From: Jonesia denitrificans DSM 20603
GTDB taxonomy: Bacteria > Actinomycetota > Actinomycetes > Actinomycetales > Cellulomonadaceae
Assembly (NCBI RefSeq): GCF_000024065.1
Contig: NC_013174.1
Location: 1,054,001-1,118,000, forward strand
Direction: 5' to 3'
Length of the DNA: 64,000 nucleotides
Part shown: positions 48,768 through 58,526 of the stretch, piece by piece
How the letters are laid out: each line of letters begins with the position of its first letter
Numbering within the stretch: the first letter of the stretch is position 1
Made by a program: the position numbers and the translations under genes
Notes under the pieces: model-generated
Database searches by the model: none
What the model saw: the letters and a program-made list of their open reading frames with translations, nothing else
What the model was told of the DNA's origin: nothing

Positions 48768-49611
48768 GGCAGGTTGGACAGTAAAAAGCGGGCCGTTGTG
48801 CAGTGGGAGGGCCAACAAGACGCCGCGCGATGGGGGTTCCGCAGCGCATGCATGGTTGCCCGCGCCGACTGTGGACATGAATACGACGCCCTGCAACAGG
48901 ACGCACAACACCTCGAATAAGATGCCCGCGGATACTCGCGAGCAACGGGACGAGCGGAGTATCAGCCAGAGGGCGCATCGGCGATATTCGGTGTGTGAAC
49001 AAACCCTCTGCCATGAAAATGGTACCGATACCAGAGACCACACTCTGATCAAGAAGCGTTTCCCCAATGGGGCGTGTCTGCGGCTGCGCTGCAAACCGAG
49101 ACAACGCCTCAATCCAGTCTCTGTCCGACACGAGCAGAGATGTGTGTGCGCGCCGTGGGGCAAGGAAGCGGGCAGGGTCCGCACGGGCCTGGTCGAGGAG
49201 GTGAGTGGGAACACACTGGTCTGCAAGGATGTCAGGACCAAGATGCGCAATCAGATCACGTTCTCGAGCAGTGGGAACAATATCCATCATGCCGAGTTCA
49301 TATCCAACACACGTCCACTCAGATGTGGCAAGCACAGCCCGCACTGTGGGCGAACTTGCCTGTGCTTCACGGCTTCCCGTGGGGACAACGCGCCAGACAC
49401 CATCCATACGCAGATGTGTGTGAAGGGAGACGCCAGATGCAAACCTGACAAAAAGGTGTTTCGCATAGGCATCAACGTCGTGGACGACACCGCGGTTAAA
49501 AGCGTCCACTGACACCGAAGGCCACCGCAGATCAACGCGGGTTAATGAGTGCCCGCCGAGGACCTCATGAAGTCGATTCGCGACACTAAGCACGGTGTCA
49601 CCTTCGGGCAT
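48757..49611 (-). CDS. nei: Fpg/Nei family DNA glycosylase (endonuclease VIII-like)
   Basis: Removes oxidised bases and cuts the abasic site. 284 residues. The catalytic N-terminus is MPEGDTVLSVANRL (Pro2, Glu3); the beta-clamp Lys is in VDAYAKHLFVRF. The helix-two-turn-helix contains LLDQSVVSGIGTIFMAEGLF. The C-terminal zinc finger is CMRCG and CPTC, ending two residues before the stop. The start lies 14 bp inside the end of lhr, so the two form one unit. A lhr-nei neighbourhood is also known in mycobacteria. Confidence 0.93.
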   Translation of the reverse strand: MPEGDTVLSVANRLHEVLGGHSLTRVDLRWPSVSVDAFNRGVVHDVDAYAKHLFVRFASGVSLHTHLRMDGVWRVVPTGSREAQASSPTVRAVLATSEWTCVGYELGMMDIVPTARERDLIAHLGPDILADQCVPTHLLDQARADPARFLAPRRAHTSLLVSDRDWIEALSRFAAQPQTRPIGETLLDQSVVSGIGTIFMAEGLFTHRISPMRPLADTPLVPLLASIRGHLIRGVVRPVAGRRIHVHSRRGQPCMRCGTPIARRLVGPPTAQRPAFYCPTCQHR

Positions 49612-52600
49612 GCGAGTTCCTTCCGCGATAGGACAACCCAGAGGGTGTGAGTGTCCACCCCGCCTGTGTCAGTGCGTCAACAATATCCGGGTGCTCATGT
49701 GATCTGACAAGGGCAAGAACCTCCATGCCGTTGATTTTTGACACTTTCATGGGGGAGACCCTGCCATCATCGACTGCCTCGCGAAGAACAGTGCACACAC
49801 GGTCAAGAGTGGGACGTGGCAATGGCGCAAACACGACCGAACGGCCTGTGTGATCGACATAGCAGACGCACTCACCACGATGAATAACCACATGCGCACC
49901 AGCCCGCCGAGTTGGACGCGCCACTGAGAACGAGTCAGGCCACGCAAGTGTGCTCCCATAGGGTTGGGCAGGATCCCACACTGACAATAACCGTGTTTCA
50001 CCCGGCAAGGGCCCACCCCCAGAACGTGCAGTGTCCGCCACACGCAAAGCATCCACCGCTAAAGGAGCAGCAAACTGCGAACCTCCCAGGTGCTCAACAA
50101 AGTACCCACGGCGAAGAGCGCCCGTCGTTTCAAGGTGAGACAAGGCCCGGTACAGCTCAGTAAAACGGAACCCACTATCCTCTGAGCCCAGGACTGAACG
50201 GGTGATGACGCCGTACCGATCCAACAACACAGTAGTCCAGGCGGCCAAACTCTCTTCGCGCCCTACGAAGGGGCGCGCCACCGCGGACCAACGTCCCACA
50301 AGAGTTGGGTGTTCACTCAGCCGATCTGAGTTCACAGACGCCAACTGCCCAAAACGCGACCCAAGGCGCCGGGGACGACGACTCGCCGTGGACCGCGACC
50401 GGGGTGCAGCACGCTGACGACCGAGCAACGCACGTAAGGGCGCGAATGAATCGTTCGTCACGTACCCAGCCCACACCAAATCCCACAACGCATCGCCAAG
50501 CACCGTGAACGAACAACCAAGTTGAGCAGCAAGCTGATGGGCAAAAAAACCACCAGAGTTCTCCAACACCTCCCACACATCTCGATGAATAGACTCAACA
50601 ACGAAATCGTCATTGTTCTGCAGGGGCGGAACAGCAGGAAGCGTGAGGTGAGCCGACAACGGGTCATGGAACGACACGATTCCATCACGTCCACCACGTA
50701 ACCCAGATAAGGATCGGTGTCCCACCCACATCACTTCACCGCCGACCATCAACTCATCAAGAAACTCAGGTCGATAACCCACGACCCGTGCCGGCAAAAT
50801 ATCAGCCTCCAACGTAGACACCGGAATGGGAGCCCCAACCAACTGCTCAAGAGCAGTCGCAGTCCCATCAACCCCACGCAACTCACCCAACCGGTGCCAC
50901 TGAGGGAGAAACACAGCCAACGTTGAGGGCACCACAGGTTCCACATCAGCACGCAACGCCGCCAGCGATCTGCGCCGCAGTACACGCATCACATCGGCAT
51001 CACAGTACTCGTCGCCCACGCCCCCAAAGGTGCTGGGCAACAATCGGCCAGCAACAACAACACCCGACGCCACCAAACGCCGCACCACGTCAAAGACCAC
51101 TGCTCGGCCCACACCAAACCGTTCCGCCACATCATCGACCGTGAAAGGAACGTGAGTTTTGGCGTAACGGCGCACCATATCACCCAGCGGGTCACGCACC
51201 GGGGCTGACCACTCATCAGCGATACCCGGTGGAATAGCGACCCCCAACGCGTCCCGCAACCGACCCGCATCAACGATCGATGCCACATACTCACGTGGCC
51301 CAGAACGTGTCATCAACCGCACCGGAAAAACACGACGCGACTGCACAAGCTCCGCCACGACATCACGTGCCCAATCAACTCCGCGCGGATCAGGACATGA
51401 GAGTGCATCAACAGAACGGTTGAGATGATGGGGGTCAACCTGGACCAGGTCATCACGATCAATACCCACCCAGCGAGCACCCAAACCCTCCACCGTAATA
51501 GGGCCCCAACGCTGCAGAAAATCCCACACATCTTCCGCATGACGGAGCCGTCGATCACCCACACCAGCGAGCTCCAACGCGGTCTTCTCCACCACACCCT
51601 CATCAAGCAGATCCGCTAAATCACCGGAACCACTAGCCCCCAACAACTCAGCCAATAGCGTTGGATCCAGGGTGAGCGCAGCTGCGCGCCGCTCCGCCAA
51701 AGGCGCATCCGAGTCATAAATGAACTGAGCCGTGTACCCAAAAAGCAGGGTCTGAGCAAACGGTGACGCACGTGGAGTCGTCACCTCCACCACACGCAGC
51801 GTCCCCTCCTCAACACGTTCCATCACAGAACGCAAAGCAGGAACATCATAATCATCTTGAAGACACTCACGAACAGCTTCCAACACAATAGGAAAATCAG
51901 GGAACTGCGCCGCGACTGACAACAACTGAGCTGAGCGTTGACGCTGCTGCCACAACGGCTGACGCCGGTCTGGGCGAGCCCGAGGCAACAACAATGCCCG
52001 CCCAGCAGCTTCACGAAAACGGGCAGCAAACAACGACGAATCCGCAACGTGTTCCCGCACCAACGACTCCACCGCATCGCCAGCCACCATCAGGTCATCA
52101 AAGCCCACACCACCAGCGTTCTCTGACGCCCCATCACTCACAGCCCCGGCCACATCATAGGGATCATCCGCAGCAGGAAGACGAATAACAATCCCGTCAT
52201 CGGAGTGCATCGTTGCCGTATCAAACCCATAACGCTCACGCAACCGGGCTCCAATCACCAAAGCCCACGGCGCATGAACTCGCGCGCCAAAAGGCGTATG
52301 GATGACCACTCGCCAATCGCCGAGCTCATCGCGGAAACGTTCCACGACGATCGTGTCATCAGTGGGCAAAACGCCCGTGGCTTCTTCCTGCTCACGAAGA
52401 TATGAGCGCAAGTTCGATGCCGCACGCTCATCAAGACCAGCCCACACCGCATCGTCGTCGTCATGGCGGCCGCGCCGTAACCACTGCCCGATCGCTACCC
52501 CTAACGAGAAAGAACGACCCAGACCATCGCCCTTCCAAAAAGGGAGCCGCCCAGGCACACCAGGCGCCGGAGACACCAAAACGCGGTCAGGTGTGATCTC

Positions 52601-54559
52601 CTCAATTCGCCACGTCGACGAGCCCAACGTGAACACGTCACCCACCCGCGATTCGTACACCATTTCCTCGTCAAGCTCGCCTACCCGCTTACCGCCCACC
52701 AGCCTGACCTTCCCAGCGCGCGGAACGCCTGGCGCATCGTCCACAGACGTATCAACCACACCATCAGACACCGCTGCGGAATCGACGAGAAAGACCCCAT
52801 AAAGCCCTCGATCAGGAATAGTTCCCCCCGACGTCGCAGCTAAGCGCAAGGCACCAGGACGCCCTGTCAACAGGTTTGTCGCCCGATCCCACACGATCCT
52901 CGCCCGTAACTCACCAAAATCCTCAGACGGGTAGCGCCCAGCCAGCATGTCGAGCACAGCCACAAACGTCGCATGACCCAACCCCATAAAAGGGGCTGAC
53001 CTACGAATTGTTGTGAACAACTCATCCTTGTCCCAGTCATCAACGGCAAGCATCGCCACGATCTGCTGGGCAAGGACATCCAGAGGATTAGCTACCCGAT
53101 GAAGAGGCTCCAACGTCCGCGTCCGCATCCGTTGCGCAATAATCGCAGCCGGAACCAACTCCCCACGATGCACCGGGAAAATGCGTCCACGCGACACTGC
53201 GCCCACACTGTGCCCCGCCCGACCCACACGCTGCAACCCAGAAGCTGCCGACGGGGGAGGACCAACCTGGACAACCAGATCGATCGACCCCATGTCAATC
53301 CCCAACTCCAACGACGAGGTCGCCACCACGCACGGCAGCACTCCATTTTTGAGATCACTCTCAGTCCTTGACCGTTCGCTGCGGCTCATCGACCCGTGGT
53401 GCGCACGAGCGATGACATGATCGACATCCAAAGCTGCCCCTGACTGCGCTTGGATTGCAGCCGCATGCATCGACCCTGCATCCGGGACATCCTGCCCCGA
53501 ACGCCGAGCTGCTATCTCATTCATCCGCGCAGTGAGCCGTTCCGCACCGCGACGCGCATTAGTGAACACCAGTGTTGTGGTGTGTTGCTGAACGAGGTCA
53601 ACGATTCGCTCTTCGACATGTGGCCACACCGATGCCCGTGCTCGAGGTTCTTGCGCCGCGTCCCCGGACAGCGACACATCAAATTCTCCCGTCTGTTGGG
53701 GATCATTCAGGTCCTCAAGAGGCACCTCCACGGAAATGTCGAACTTCTTGGACACAGGTGGCGCAACCACCGTGACGGGTCGGCCACCGTCTGAGATCGA
53801 CCGCCCACCTGCGAGCCAGTCGGACACGGCATCTACGGGCTCGACCGTCGCCGACAAACCAATACGCCGGGCGGGGCGTTCAAGAAACGCATCGAGGCGT
53901 TCCAACGACACCGACAAGTGTGCCCCGCGCTTTGTTCCGGCAACAGAATGCACTTCGTCAATGATGACGGTGTCAATTCCGCTCAGTCCAGAGCGAGCTT
54001 GGGACGTCAACATCAGGAATAGAGACTCGGGTGTAGTGATCAAAATATCGGGTGGATGTGTGCCAAAACGTCGCCGTTCTGATGGCGGTGTGTCCCCGGT
54101 GCGTACTCCCACCTGCATCGTGTAAGGCGTGCCGCCAGTACGCGCAATAGCCTGTTCAATTCCGCGAAGGGGAGCGCGCAGGTTACGCTCGACGTCTGTT
54201 GCGAGGGCTTTGAGAGGCGAAACATAGAGCACCGAGCAACGATTGAGCGGGGAAGATGGGGCCTGGGTGCGAGCGGAGATCTTGTCAATCGCCCACAAGA
54301 ACGCAGCCAATGTTTTACCTGAACCAGTGGGTGCAACCACAACTGCATGATGATCGCGGGCGATTGCGTCCCAAGCGCCCCATTGTGCCGCTGTCGGTTC
54401 ATCAAAAGCGCCGGTAAACCATTCGACCGTTGGTGTGCTAAACAGTGCGCTCATGCGCGCTGTTGTCGACTGTGCCGCGCCGTGGTCATCGGTGTGTATT
54501 GGCGAAGGTTCTCCACCAGGGGCGAGACGGGAAAAGGGCGACGCTGATTCAGAAGTCAC
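49598..54559 (-). CDS. lhr: Large Lhr-type DEAD/H helicase
   Basis: 1653 residues, the length of full actinobacterial Lhr (core plus C-terminal extension). Helicase motifs: VVVAPTGSGKTLAAFLWAID (about 77), TPESLFLML, IIDEVHSVAGTKRGAHL (DEVH box), GLSATVEP, LELGIDMGSIDLV and QRVGRAGH. The remaining 750 residues contain the winged-helix and Lhr-CTD repeats. It is an SF2 3'-to-5' translocase in DNA repair. GTG start at 54559; an internal ATG at residue 36 is possible. Downstream half has very G/T-rich coding-strand codon use. Confidence 0.95.
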   Translation of the reverse strand: MTSESASPFSRLAPGGEPSPIHTDDHGAAQSTTARMSALFSTPTVEWFTGAFDEPTAAQWGAWDAIARDHHAVVVAPTGSGKTLAAFLWAIDKISARTQAPSSPLNRCSVLYVSPLKALATDVERNLRAPLRGIEQAIARTGGTPYTMQVGVRTGDTPPSERRRFGTHPPDILITTPESLFLMLTSQARSGLSGIDTVIIDEVHSVAGTKRGAHLSVSLERLDAFLERPARRIGLSATVEPVDAVSDWLAGGRSISDGGRPVTVVAPPVSKKFDISVEVPLEDLNDPQQTGEFDVSLSGDAAQEPRARASVWPHVEERIVDLVQQHTTTLVFTNARRGAERLTARMNEIAARRSGQDVPDAGSMHAAAIQAQSGAALDVDHVIARAHHGSMSRSERSRTESDLKNGVLPCVVATSSLELGIDMGSIDLVVQVGPPPSAASGLQRVGRAGHSVGAVSRGRIFPVHRGELVPAAIIAQRMRTRTLEPLHRVANPLDVLAQQIVAMLAVDDWDKDELFTTIRRSAPFMGLGHATFVAVLDMLAGRYPSEDFGELRARIVWDRATNLLTGRPGALRLAATSGGTIPDRGLYGVFLVDSAAVSDGVVDTSVDDAPGVPRAGKVRLVGGKRVGELDEEMVYESRVGDVFTLGSSTWRIEEITPDRVLVSPAPGVPGRLPFWKGDGLGRSFSLGVAIGQWLRRGRHDDDDAVWAGLDERAASNLRSYLREQEEATGVLPTDDTIVVERFRDELGDWRVVIHTPFGARVHAPWALVIGARLRERYGFDTATMHSDDGIVIRLPAADDPYDVAGAVSDGASENAGGVGFDDLMVAGDAVESLVREHVADSSLFAARFREAAGRALLLPRARPDRRQPLWQQRQRSAQLLSVAAQFPDFPIVLEAVRECLQDDYDVPALRSVMERVEEGTLRVVEVTTPRASPFAQTLLFGYTAQFIYDSDAPLAERRAAALTLDPTLLAELLGASGSGDLADLLDEGVVEKTALELAGVGDRRLRHAEDVWDFLQRWGPITVEGLGARWVGIDRDDLVQVDPHHLNRSVDALSCPDPRGVDWARDVVAELVQSRRVFPVRLMTRSGPREYVASIVDAGRLRDALGVAIPPGIADEWSAPVRDPLGDMVRRYAKTHVPFTVDDVAERFGVGRAVVFDVVRRLVASGVVVAGRLLPSTFGGVGDEYCDADVMRVLRRRSLAALRADVEPVVPSTLAVFLPQWHRLGELRGVDGTATALEQLVGAPIPVSTLEADILPARVVGYRPEFLDELMVGGEVMWVGHRSLSGLRGGRDGIVSFHDPLSAHLTLPAVPPLQNNDDFVVESIHRDVWEVLENSGGFFAHQLAAQLGCSFTVLGDALWDLVWAGYVTNDSFAPLRALLGRQRAAPRSRSTASRRPRRLGSRFGQLASVNSDRLSEHPTLVGRWSAVARPFVGREESLAAWTTVLLDRYGVITRSVLGSEDSGFRFTELYRALSHLETTGALRRGYFVEHLGGSQFAAPLAVDALRVADTARSGGGPLPGETRLLSVWDPAQPYGSTLAWPDSFSVARPTRRAGAHVVIHRGECVCYVDHTGRSVVFAPLPRPTLDRVCTVLREAVDDGRVSPMKVSKINGMEVLALVRSHEHPDIVDALTQAGWTLTPSGLSYRGRNSHARR

Positions 54560-54660
54560 TGTTCCATTGTGGCGGTGGTGTGTGACATCCGCACTGGGCG
54601 GACTTGAGAAAGGGGGAAATCACAGCGATGTGTGGCCGGGGCCGTGGCAAGATGAGGATC

Positions 54661-54894
54661 ATGCGATTACGAGACTTCTGGCTCCTTGTTGATGAGGTTT
54701 TTGATCCTCGTTACGGACGCACCCTCGTGTCAGAGCACCATCTGGATGCGCTGGATAACCTCACCGCCGCGCAAGCCCTTGAGCGTGGTGCGGAACCTCG
54801 CGATGTGTGGCATGCGTTGTGTGACTCACTTGATGTTCCTGACCGTACTCGGTGGGGGCATGACCCGTTTCGTCAGGCACCGCCACGGCGCTAA
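54661..54894 (+). CDS. DUF3046 protein
   Basis: 77 residues: MRLRDFWLLVDEVFDPRYGRTL, LDNLTAAQALERGAEPRDVWHALCDSLDVPDRTRWG. This is the small actinobacterial protein encoded just before recA (Rv2738c in M. tuberculosis). The frame extends upstream, but ATG 54661 matches family length, and CAAGAT ends exactly 7 nt before it, suggesting a leaderless mRNA. Function unknown. Confidence 0.85.
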   Translation: MRLRDFWLLVDEVFDPRYGRTLVSEHHLDALDNLTAAQALERGAEPRDVWHALCDSLDVPDRTRWGHDPFRQAPPRR

Positions 54895-54938
54895 CGAGAA
54901 AAACCGGCGCTGCGACATGCCGTGCCCAACCTCGCGTT

Positions 54939-54952
54939 CGAACATGTGTTCG
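54939..54952. promoter_or_regulatory. LexA (SOS) box of recA
   Basis: CGAACatgtGTTCG, a perfect palindrome matching the Gram-positive LexA consensus CGAACNNNNGTTCG. TATAGT follows at 54954-54959 as the likely -10, so bound LexA would cover the promoter. Confidence 0.85.
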
Positions 54953-55145
54953 GTATAGTGGGTCATGTCCCATGGGAATGTGAGCGGTATCAAGTTGGCA
55001 GCGTGGGGCTGTCATTCTCCTGTGGATACAACGCCATATGTCAGTGGGGGTCGGTATTCTTCCAAGGAGCACGGCATCCGCGTGGGTGCGAGAACAATCA
55101 GCGGCAGGGCTTTGCATCCTGCCTCAGAGAATGGATCAATGAGTC

Positions 55146-56240
55146 ATGGCTGTCACTCCGGATCGTGAAAAAGCTCTCGAAGCAGCACTCGGGCAAATCG
55201 ATCGTCAGTTTGGTAAAGGATCGATCATGCGTTTGGGTGATGACAATCGCCCGAAGGTGGATATCATCCCCACGGGGTCGATTGCGCTTGACGTTGCCCT
55301 TGGTATTGGTGGGCTTCCGCGCGGGCGAATCGTTGAGGTGTATGGGCCAGAGTCCTCTGGTAAGACCACCGTTGCGCTGCATGCTGTTGCCAATGCGCAA
55401 AAGAACGGCGGGATCGCTGCATTCATTGACGCCGAGCACGCTCTTGACCCGGTGTATGCACAGAAGCTAGGGGTTGACACAGATGCGCTCCTTGTGTCGC
55501 AACCGGATACGGGTGAACAAGCCCTCGAAATTACGGACATGCTCATTCGTTCCGGGGCCATTGACCTCATCGTCGTTGACTCTGTGGCGGCTCTCGTTCC
55601 CAAAGCGGAAATTGAAGGCGAGATGGGAGACTCCCATGTTGGACTTCAAGCGCGGTTGATGTCCCAAGCTCTGCGTAAGATCACCGGAGCATTGTCCACC
55701 ACGGGCACGACTGCAATCTTCATCAACCAGCTGCGGGAAAAAATTGGTGTGTTCTTCGGTTCTCCTGAGACGACAACGGGTGGTAAAGCACTGAAGTTCT
55801 ATGCATCAGTGCGTATGGACATTCGTCGAATTGAGACACTCAAAGAAGGGTCGGAACCGGTAGGTAACCGCACGCGAGTAAAGGTTGTCAAGAATAAGAT
55901 GGCGCCCCCCTTCAAGCAGGCAGAGTTTGACATCCTTTATGGTGTGGGGATTTCTCGAGAAGGCAGCCTCATTGACATGGGTGTGGACAATGGCATCGTC
56001 CGCAAGTCGGGCTCGTGGTTTACCTATGAAGGCGACCAGCTCGGCCAAGGAAAAGAAAACGCGCGTAAGTTCCTGCGTGATAACCCTGAACTTGCTGCAG
56101 AAATCGAGCGGCGCATCATGGTGAAACTAGGAATCATTGATGGGCCTGAGGGTGCAGAGGATGCAGATGCTGCAAAGGACGCGTCGGTTACTTCCCCTCC
56201 TGCATCGGTCAAGAAGACAGCTGACGCAAAGAAGAAGTAA
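55146..56240 (+). CDS. recA: Recombinase RecA
   Basis: 364 residues. Walker [35 protein letters not shown], Walker [27 protein letters not shown], and the DNA-binding loop [30 protein letters not shown]. No intein, unlike some mycobacteria. ATG 55146. About 190 bp of leader separate it from the SOS box. Followed by recX five bases later. Confidence 0.99.
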   Translation: MAVTPDREKALEAALGQIDRQFGKGSIMRLGDDNRPKVDIIPTGSIALDVALGIGGLPRGRIVEVYGPESSGKTTVALHAVANAQKNGGIAAFIDAEHALDPVYAQKLGVDTDALLVSQPDTGEQALEITDMLIRSGAIDLIVVDSVAALVPKAEIEGEMGDSHVGLQARLMSQALRKITGALSTTGTTAIFINQLREKIGVFFGSPETTTGGKALKFYASVRMDIRRIETLKEGSEPVGNRTRVKVVKNKMAPPFKQAEFDILYGVGISREGSLIDMGVDNGIVRKSGSWFTYEGDQLGQGKENARKFLRDNPELAAEIERRIMVKLGIIDGPEGAEDADAAKDASVTSPPASVKKTADAKKK

Positions 56241-56245
56241 CTGCC

Positions 56246-56776
56246 ATGCAGTTTGTGTCCTACGACGAGGCGGATATCCCTGAGGAATCTCGGCTCCGAG
56301 TTGATCCAGAGCTTGAACGGGCCCGTCATGTTGCGCTGTCGATTCTTGCTTCAGGTCCTCGGAGTCGAGCCGACCTGGAAAAGCGGTTGGAACAGCGGGG
56401 CCATGAACCGGATGTTGTGTGTGAACTTCTCGACAACTTTGAGCGAGTTGGTCTCCTGAATGACGCCGACTTTGCAAGTACCGTGGCACGCACGCGGTTT
56501 CGTGAACGTGGGCGCGCGCGAAGGGCGATTGCTGAGGAACTGAACCGAAAGGGGCTGGGGCAGGCTGACATTGCCGAGGCTCTTCAAGAGATCACTGAGG
56601 ACGACGAACGTGCTGCGGCCCTGAGTCTTGCCCGGAAGAAATTCGCGATGGATCGCCGTGGTGATGCCGCTGCCCGCCAGCGGAGGCTGATTGCCTACCT
56701 GGGGAGGCGAGGCTATTCCGCGGACATTGTGATGTCATGTGTCGCAGCCGTGACTTCTGCCACAGAAGAAGGATGA
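56246..56776 (+). CDS. recX: RecA regulator RecX
   Basis: 176 residues with three-helix repeats of RecX: ILASGPRSRADLEKRLEQRGHEPDVVCELLDNFERVGLLNDADFA, FRERGRARRAIAEELNRKGLGQADIAEAL, and RRLIAYLGRRGYSADIVMSCV. It caps and disassembles RecA filaments. Short spacing to recA indicates one transcript under SOS control. Confidence 0.94.
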   Translation: MQFVSYDEADIPEESRLRVDPELERARHVALSILASGPRSRADLEKRLEQRGHEPDVVCELLDNFERVGLLNDADFASTVARTRFRERGRARRAIAEELNRKGLGQADIAEALQEITEDDERAAALSLARKKFAMDRRGDAAARQRRLIAYLGRRGYSADIVMSCVAAVTSATEEG

Positions 56777-56835
56777 GTAGGGAAACCGTGACATTTGTTG
56801 CCGTGTATGGTCAGTGAGAGTCGGTGCTTTGTATT

Positions 56836-56861
56836 ACGGTGGGATAACGATCCGCCACCGT
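56836..56861. terminator. Weak stem-loop after recX
   Basis: ACGGTGG (56836-56842) with CCACCGT (56855-56861), plus an inner GAT/ATC pairing with a 2-nt bulge. Located in the 122-bp recX-rny gap. Confidence 0.4.
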
Positions 56862-56898
56862 GACGGTTCGTCATTAACGTGATCAGTGAGAAAACACC

Positions 56899-58365
56899 AT
56901 GAACCTTGACGAATCCGGGTTTATTGTCGCAACGCTACTTATCGCTCTCATCGCGCTGCTTCTGGTTTTGGCAGCACGCCGTGACGCACAAGTGGTTCGT
57001 GACAATGCCCGAACTGATGCTGACCATCTCATTGCCTCTGCCGAGCGGCGGGATAAAGAATCCCGTGACCGAGAGTCACGCCTCGACGAACGTGAGCGGC
57101 AACTCGATGAGGCACGCGACACGATAGCAACCGAACAACGCGACATTGCGGAACAACGGGAGCGCCTTGACAGGGACCGAAAGGAGCACCAATCTCAACT
57201 CAGTGCGCAGCATCGGCAACTGACTGCAGAACTGGAACGAATCAGTGGGCTCACAGCCGACCAAGCAACTCTACAGTTACGTGAGCAAATAGCAGCCGAC
57301 AATGATGCCTATGTGCGAACCGCACTTCGTGAGCGAGAACTCCTGACCCGAACCAAGGCTGACGCCCAAGCGCGCAGAATCATTGCCGATGCCATGTCCC
57401 GGTTAGCAGTTCCTGTCTCCACACAGATCGCACAAGAAGCGGTAGAGTTGCCGGCCCCAGAGTTCCGGGGGCGCATCATCGGTAAAGAAGGGCGCAATAT
57501 TCGCACCTTTGAGGCGCTCACCGGTGTGGATGTGATCCTTGATGACGACTCATCAAGTGTGGTGCTGTCATCCTTCGATGCAGAGCGCAGGGATGTAGCT
57601 GTGACCGCCATGAAGGAACTGATCGCTGACGGGCGAATCCACCCCGGGCGCATTGAAGAAGTCGTTGCCGGTGCTCGAGAGTCAATGTCTAGCCGTACTT
57701 TGAATGTTGGATATGACGCGGTCAAGGCTGCTGGGGTTGGTCCACTGCCCACAGAACTGGTTGCGACGATCGGACGGTTACGGTTTCGAACCTCTTACGC
57801 TCAAAACGTTCTCGATCATTGTGTGGAAACCGCACTCATTGCGGGAGCGATCGCCGACGAGCTTGGAGCTGACGCTGCCGTTGCGCGACGCGCTGGTTTG
57901 CTCCACGATATTGGAAAACTTATGACCGCGGCCCAACCTGGTTCCCATGCGAAGTTAGGTGCGCAACTGATCCGTGACTATGGTGAGAGCGAAGACGTCG
58001 CACATGCGGTGCGCGCCCACCATGGTGAAGAGGAATTCCGCACCGTTGAAGCGGTCATCGTCCAGATCGCCGATTCTATCTCCGCTGCACGCCCAGGTGC
58101 TCGACGCGACGACCTGTCGAGCTATGTGGAACGTGTCACACAACTGGAAGACGTGGTTACTGCTCACGAGGGTGTCGCTCATGCCTACGTGGTGTCTTCG
58201 GGGCATGAGATCCGGGTTGTGGTCGAGCCGGAACGTGTCACAGATGATGACCTTCATGTACTGGCGGGAACCATTGCTGATGCGGTGCAGCAGCACACAA
58301 CGTTTCCTGGTGAAGTTGCCATTACTGTTATCCGTGAAACGCGCGCCACCTCCAGGGCAGGTTAG
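56899..58365 (+). CDS. rny: Ribonuclease Y
   Basis: 488 residues. An N-terminal membrane helix (FIVATLLIALIALLLVLAA), a long charged coiled coil (about 30-160), a KH domain (RGRIIGKEGRNIRTFEALTGVDVILDDDSS) and the HD phosphohydrolase domain with HDIGK near residue 336 and HHGEEE downstream. Membrane-tethered endoribonuclease that starts mRNA decay. This organism therefore has both RNase Y and RNase J. Confidence 0.95.
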   Translation: MNLDESGFIVATLLIALIALLLVLAARRDAQVVRDNARTDADHLIASAERRDKESRDRESRLDERERQLDEARDTIATEQRDIAEQRERLDRDRKEHQSQLSAQHRQLTAELERISGLTADQATLQLREQIAADNDAYVRTALRERELLTRTKADAQARRIIADAMSRLAVPVSTQIAQEAVELPAPEFRGRIIGKEGRNIRTFEALTGVDVILDDDSSSVVLSSFDAERRDVAVTAMKELIADGRIHPGRIEEVVAGARESMSSRTLNVGYDAVKAAGVGPLPTELVATIGRLRFRTSYAQNVLDHCVETALIAGAIADELGADAAVARRAGLLHDIGKLMTAAQPGSHAKLGAQLIRDYGESEDVAHAVRAHHGEEEFRTVEAVIVQIADSISAARPGARRDDLSSYVERVTQLEDVVTAHEGVAHAYVVSSGHEIRVVVEPERVTDDDLHVLAGTIADAVQQHTTFPGEVAITVIRETRATSRAG

Positions 58366-58526
58366 CCTCTGGGCGCATGTGCAGGAACGCGGTGTACGGC
58401 ATCGATGGGTATTCAGGTGTGAGGGATACCTCGGTGCCGCGAACCCAGGAAATTCGTGGCCTTCCTTGGTGAGCGCCTATCCTAACTAGGTACCTGTGTC
58501 AGCCGTATGGAAAGCAGCTTCCCACC

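Noticed and set aside
48763-49512. 249-residue plus-strand frame opposite nei
   Set aside because: Antisense to a clear Fpg/Nei protein with catalytic and zinc-finger residues.
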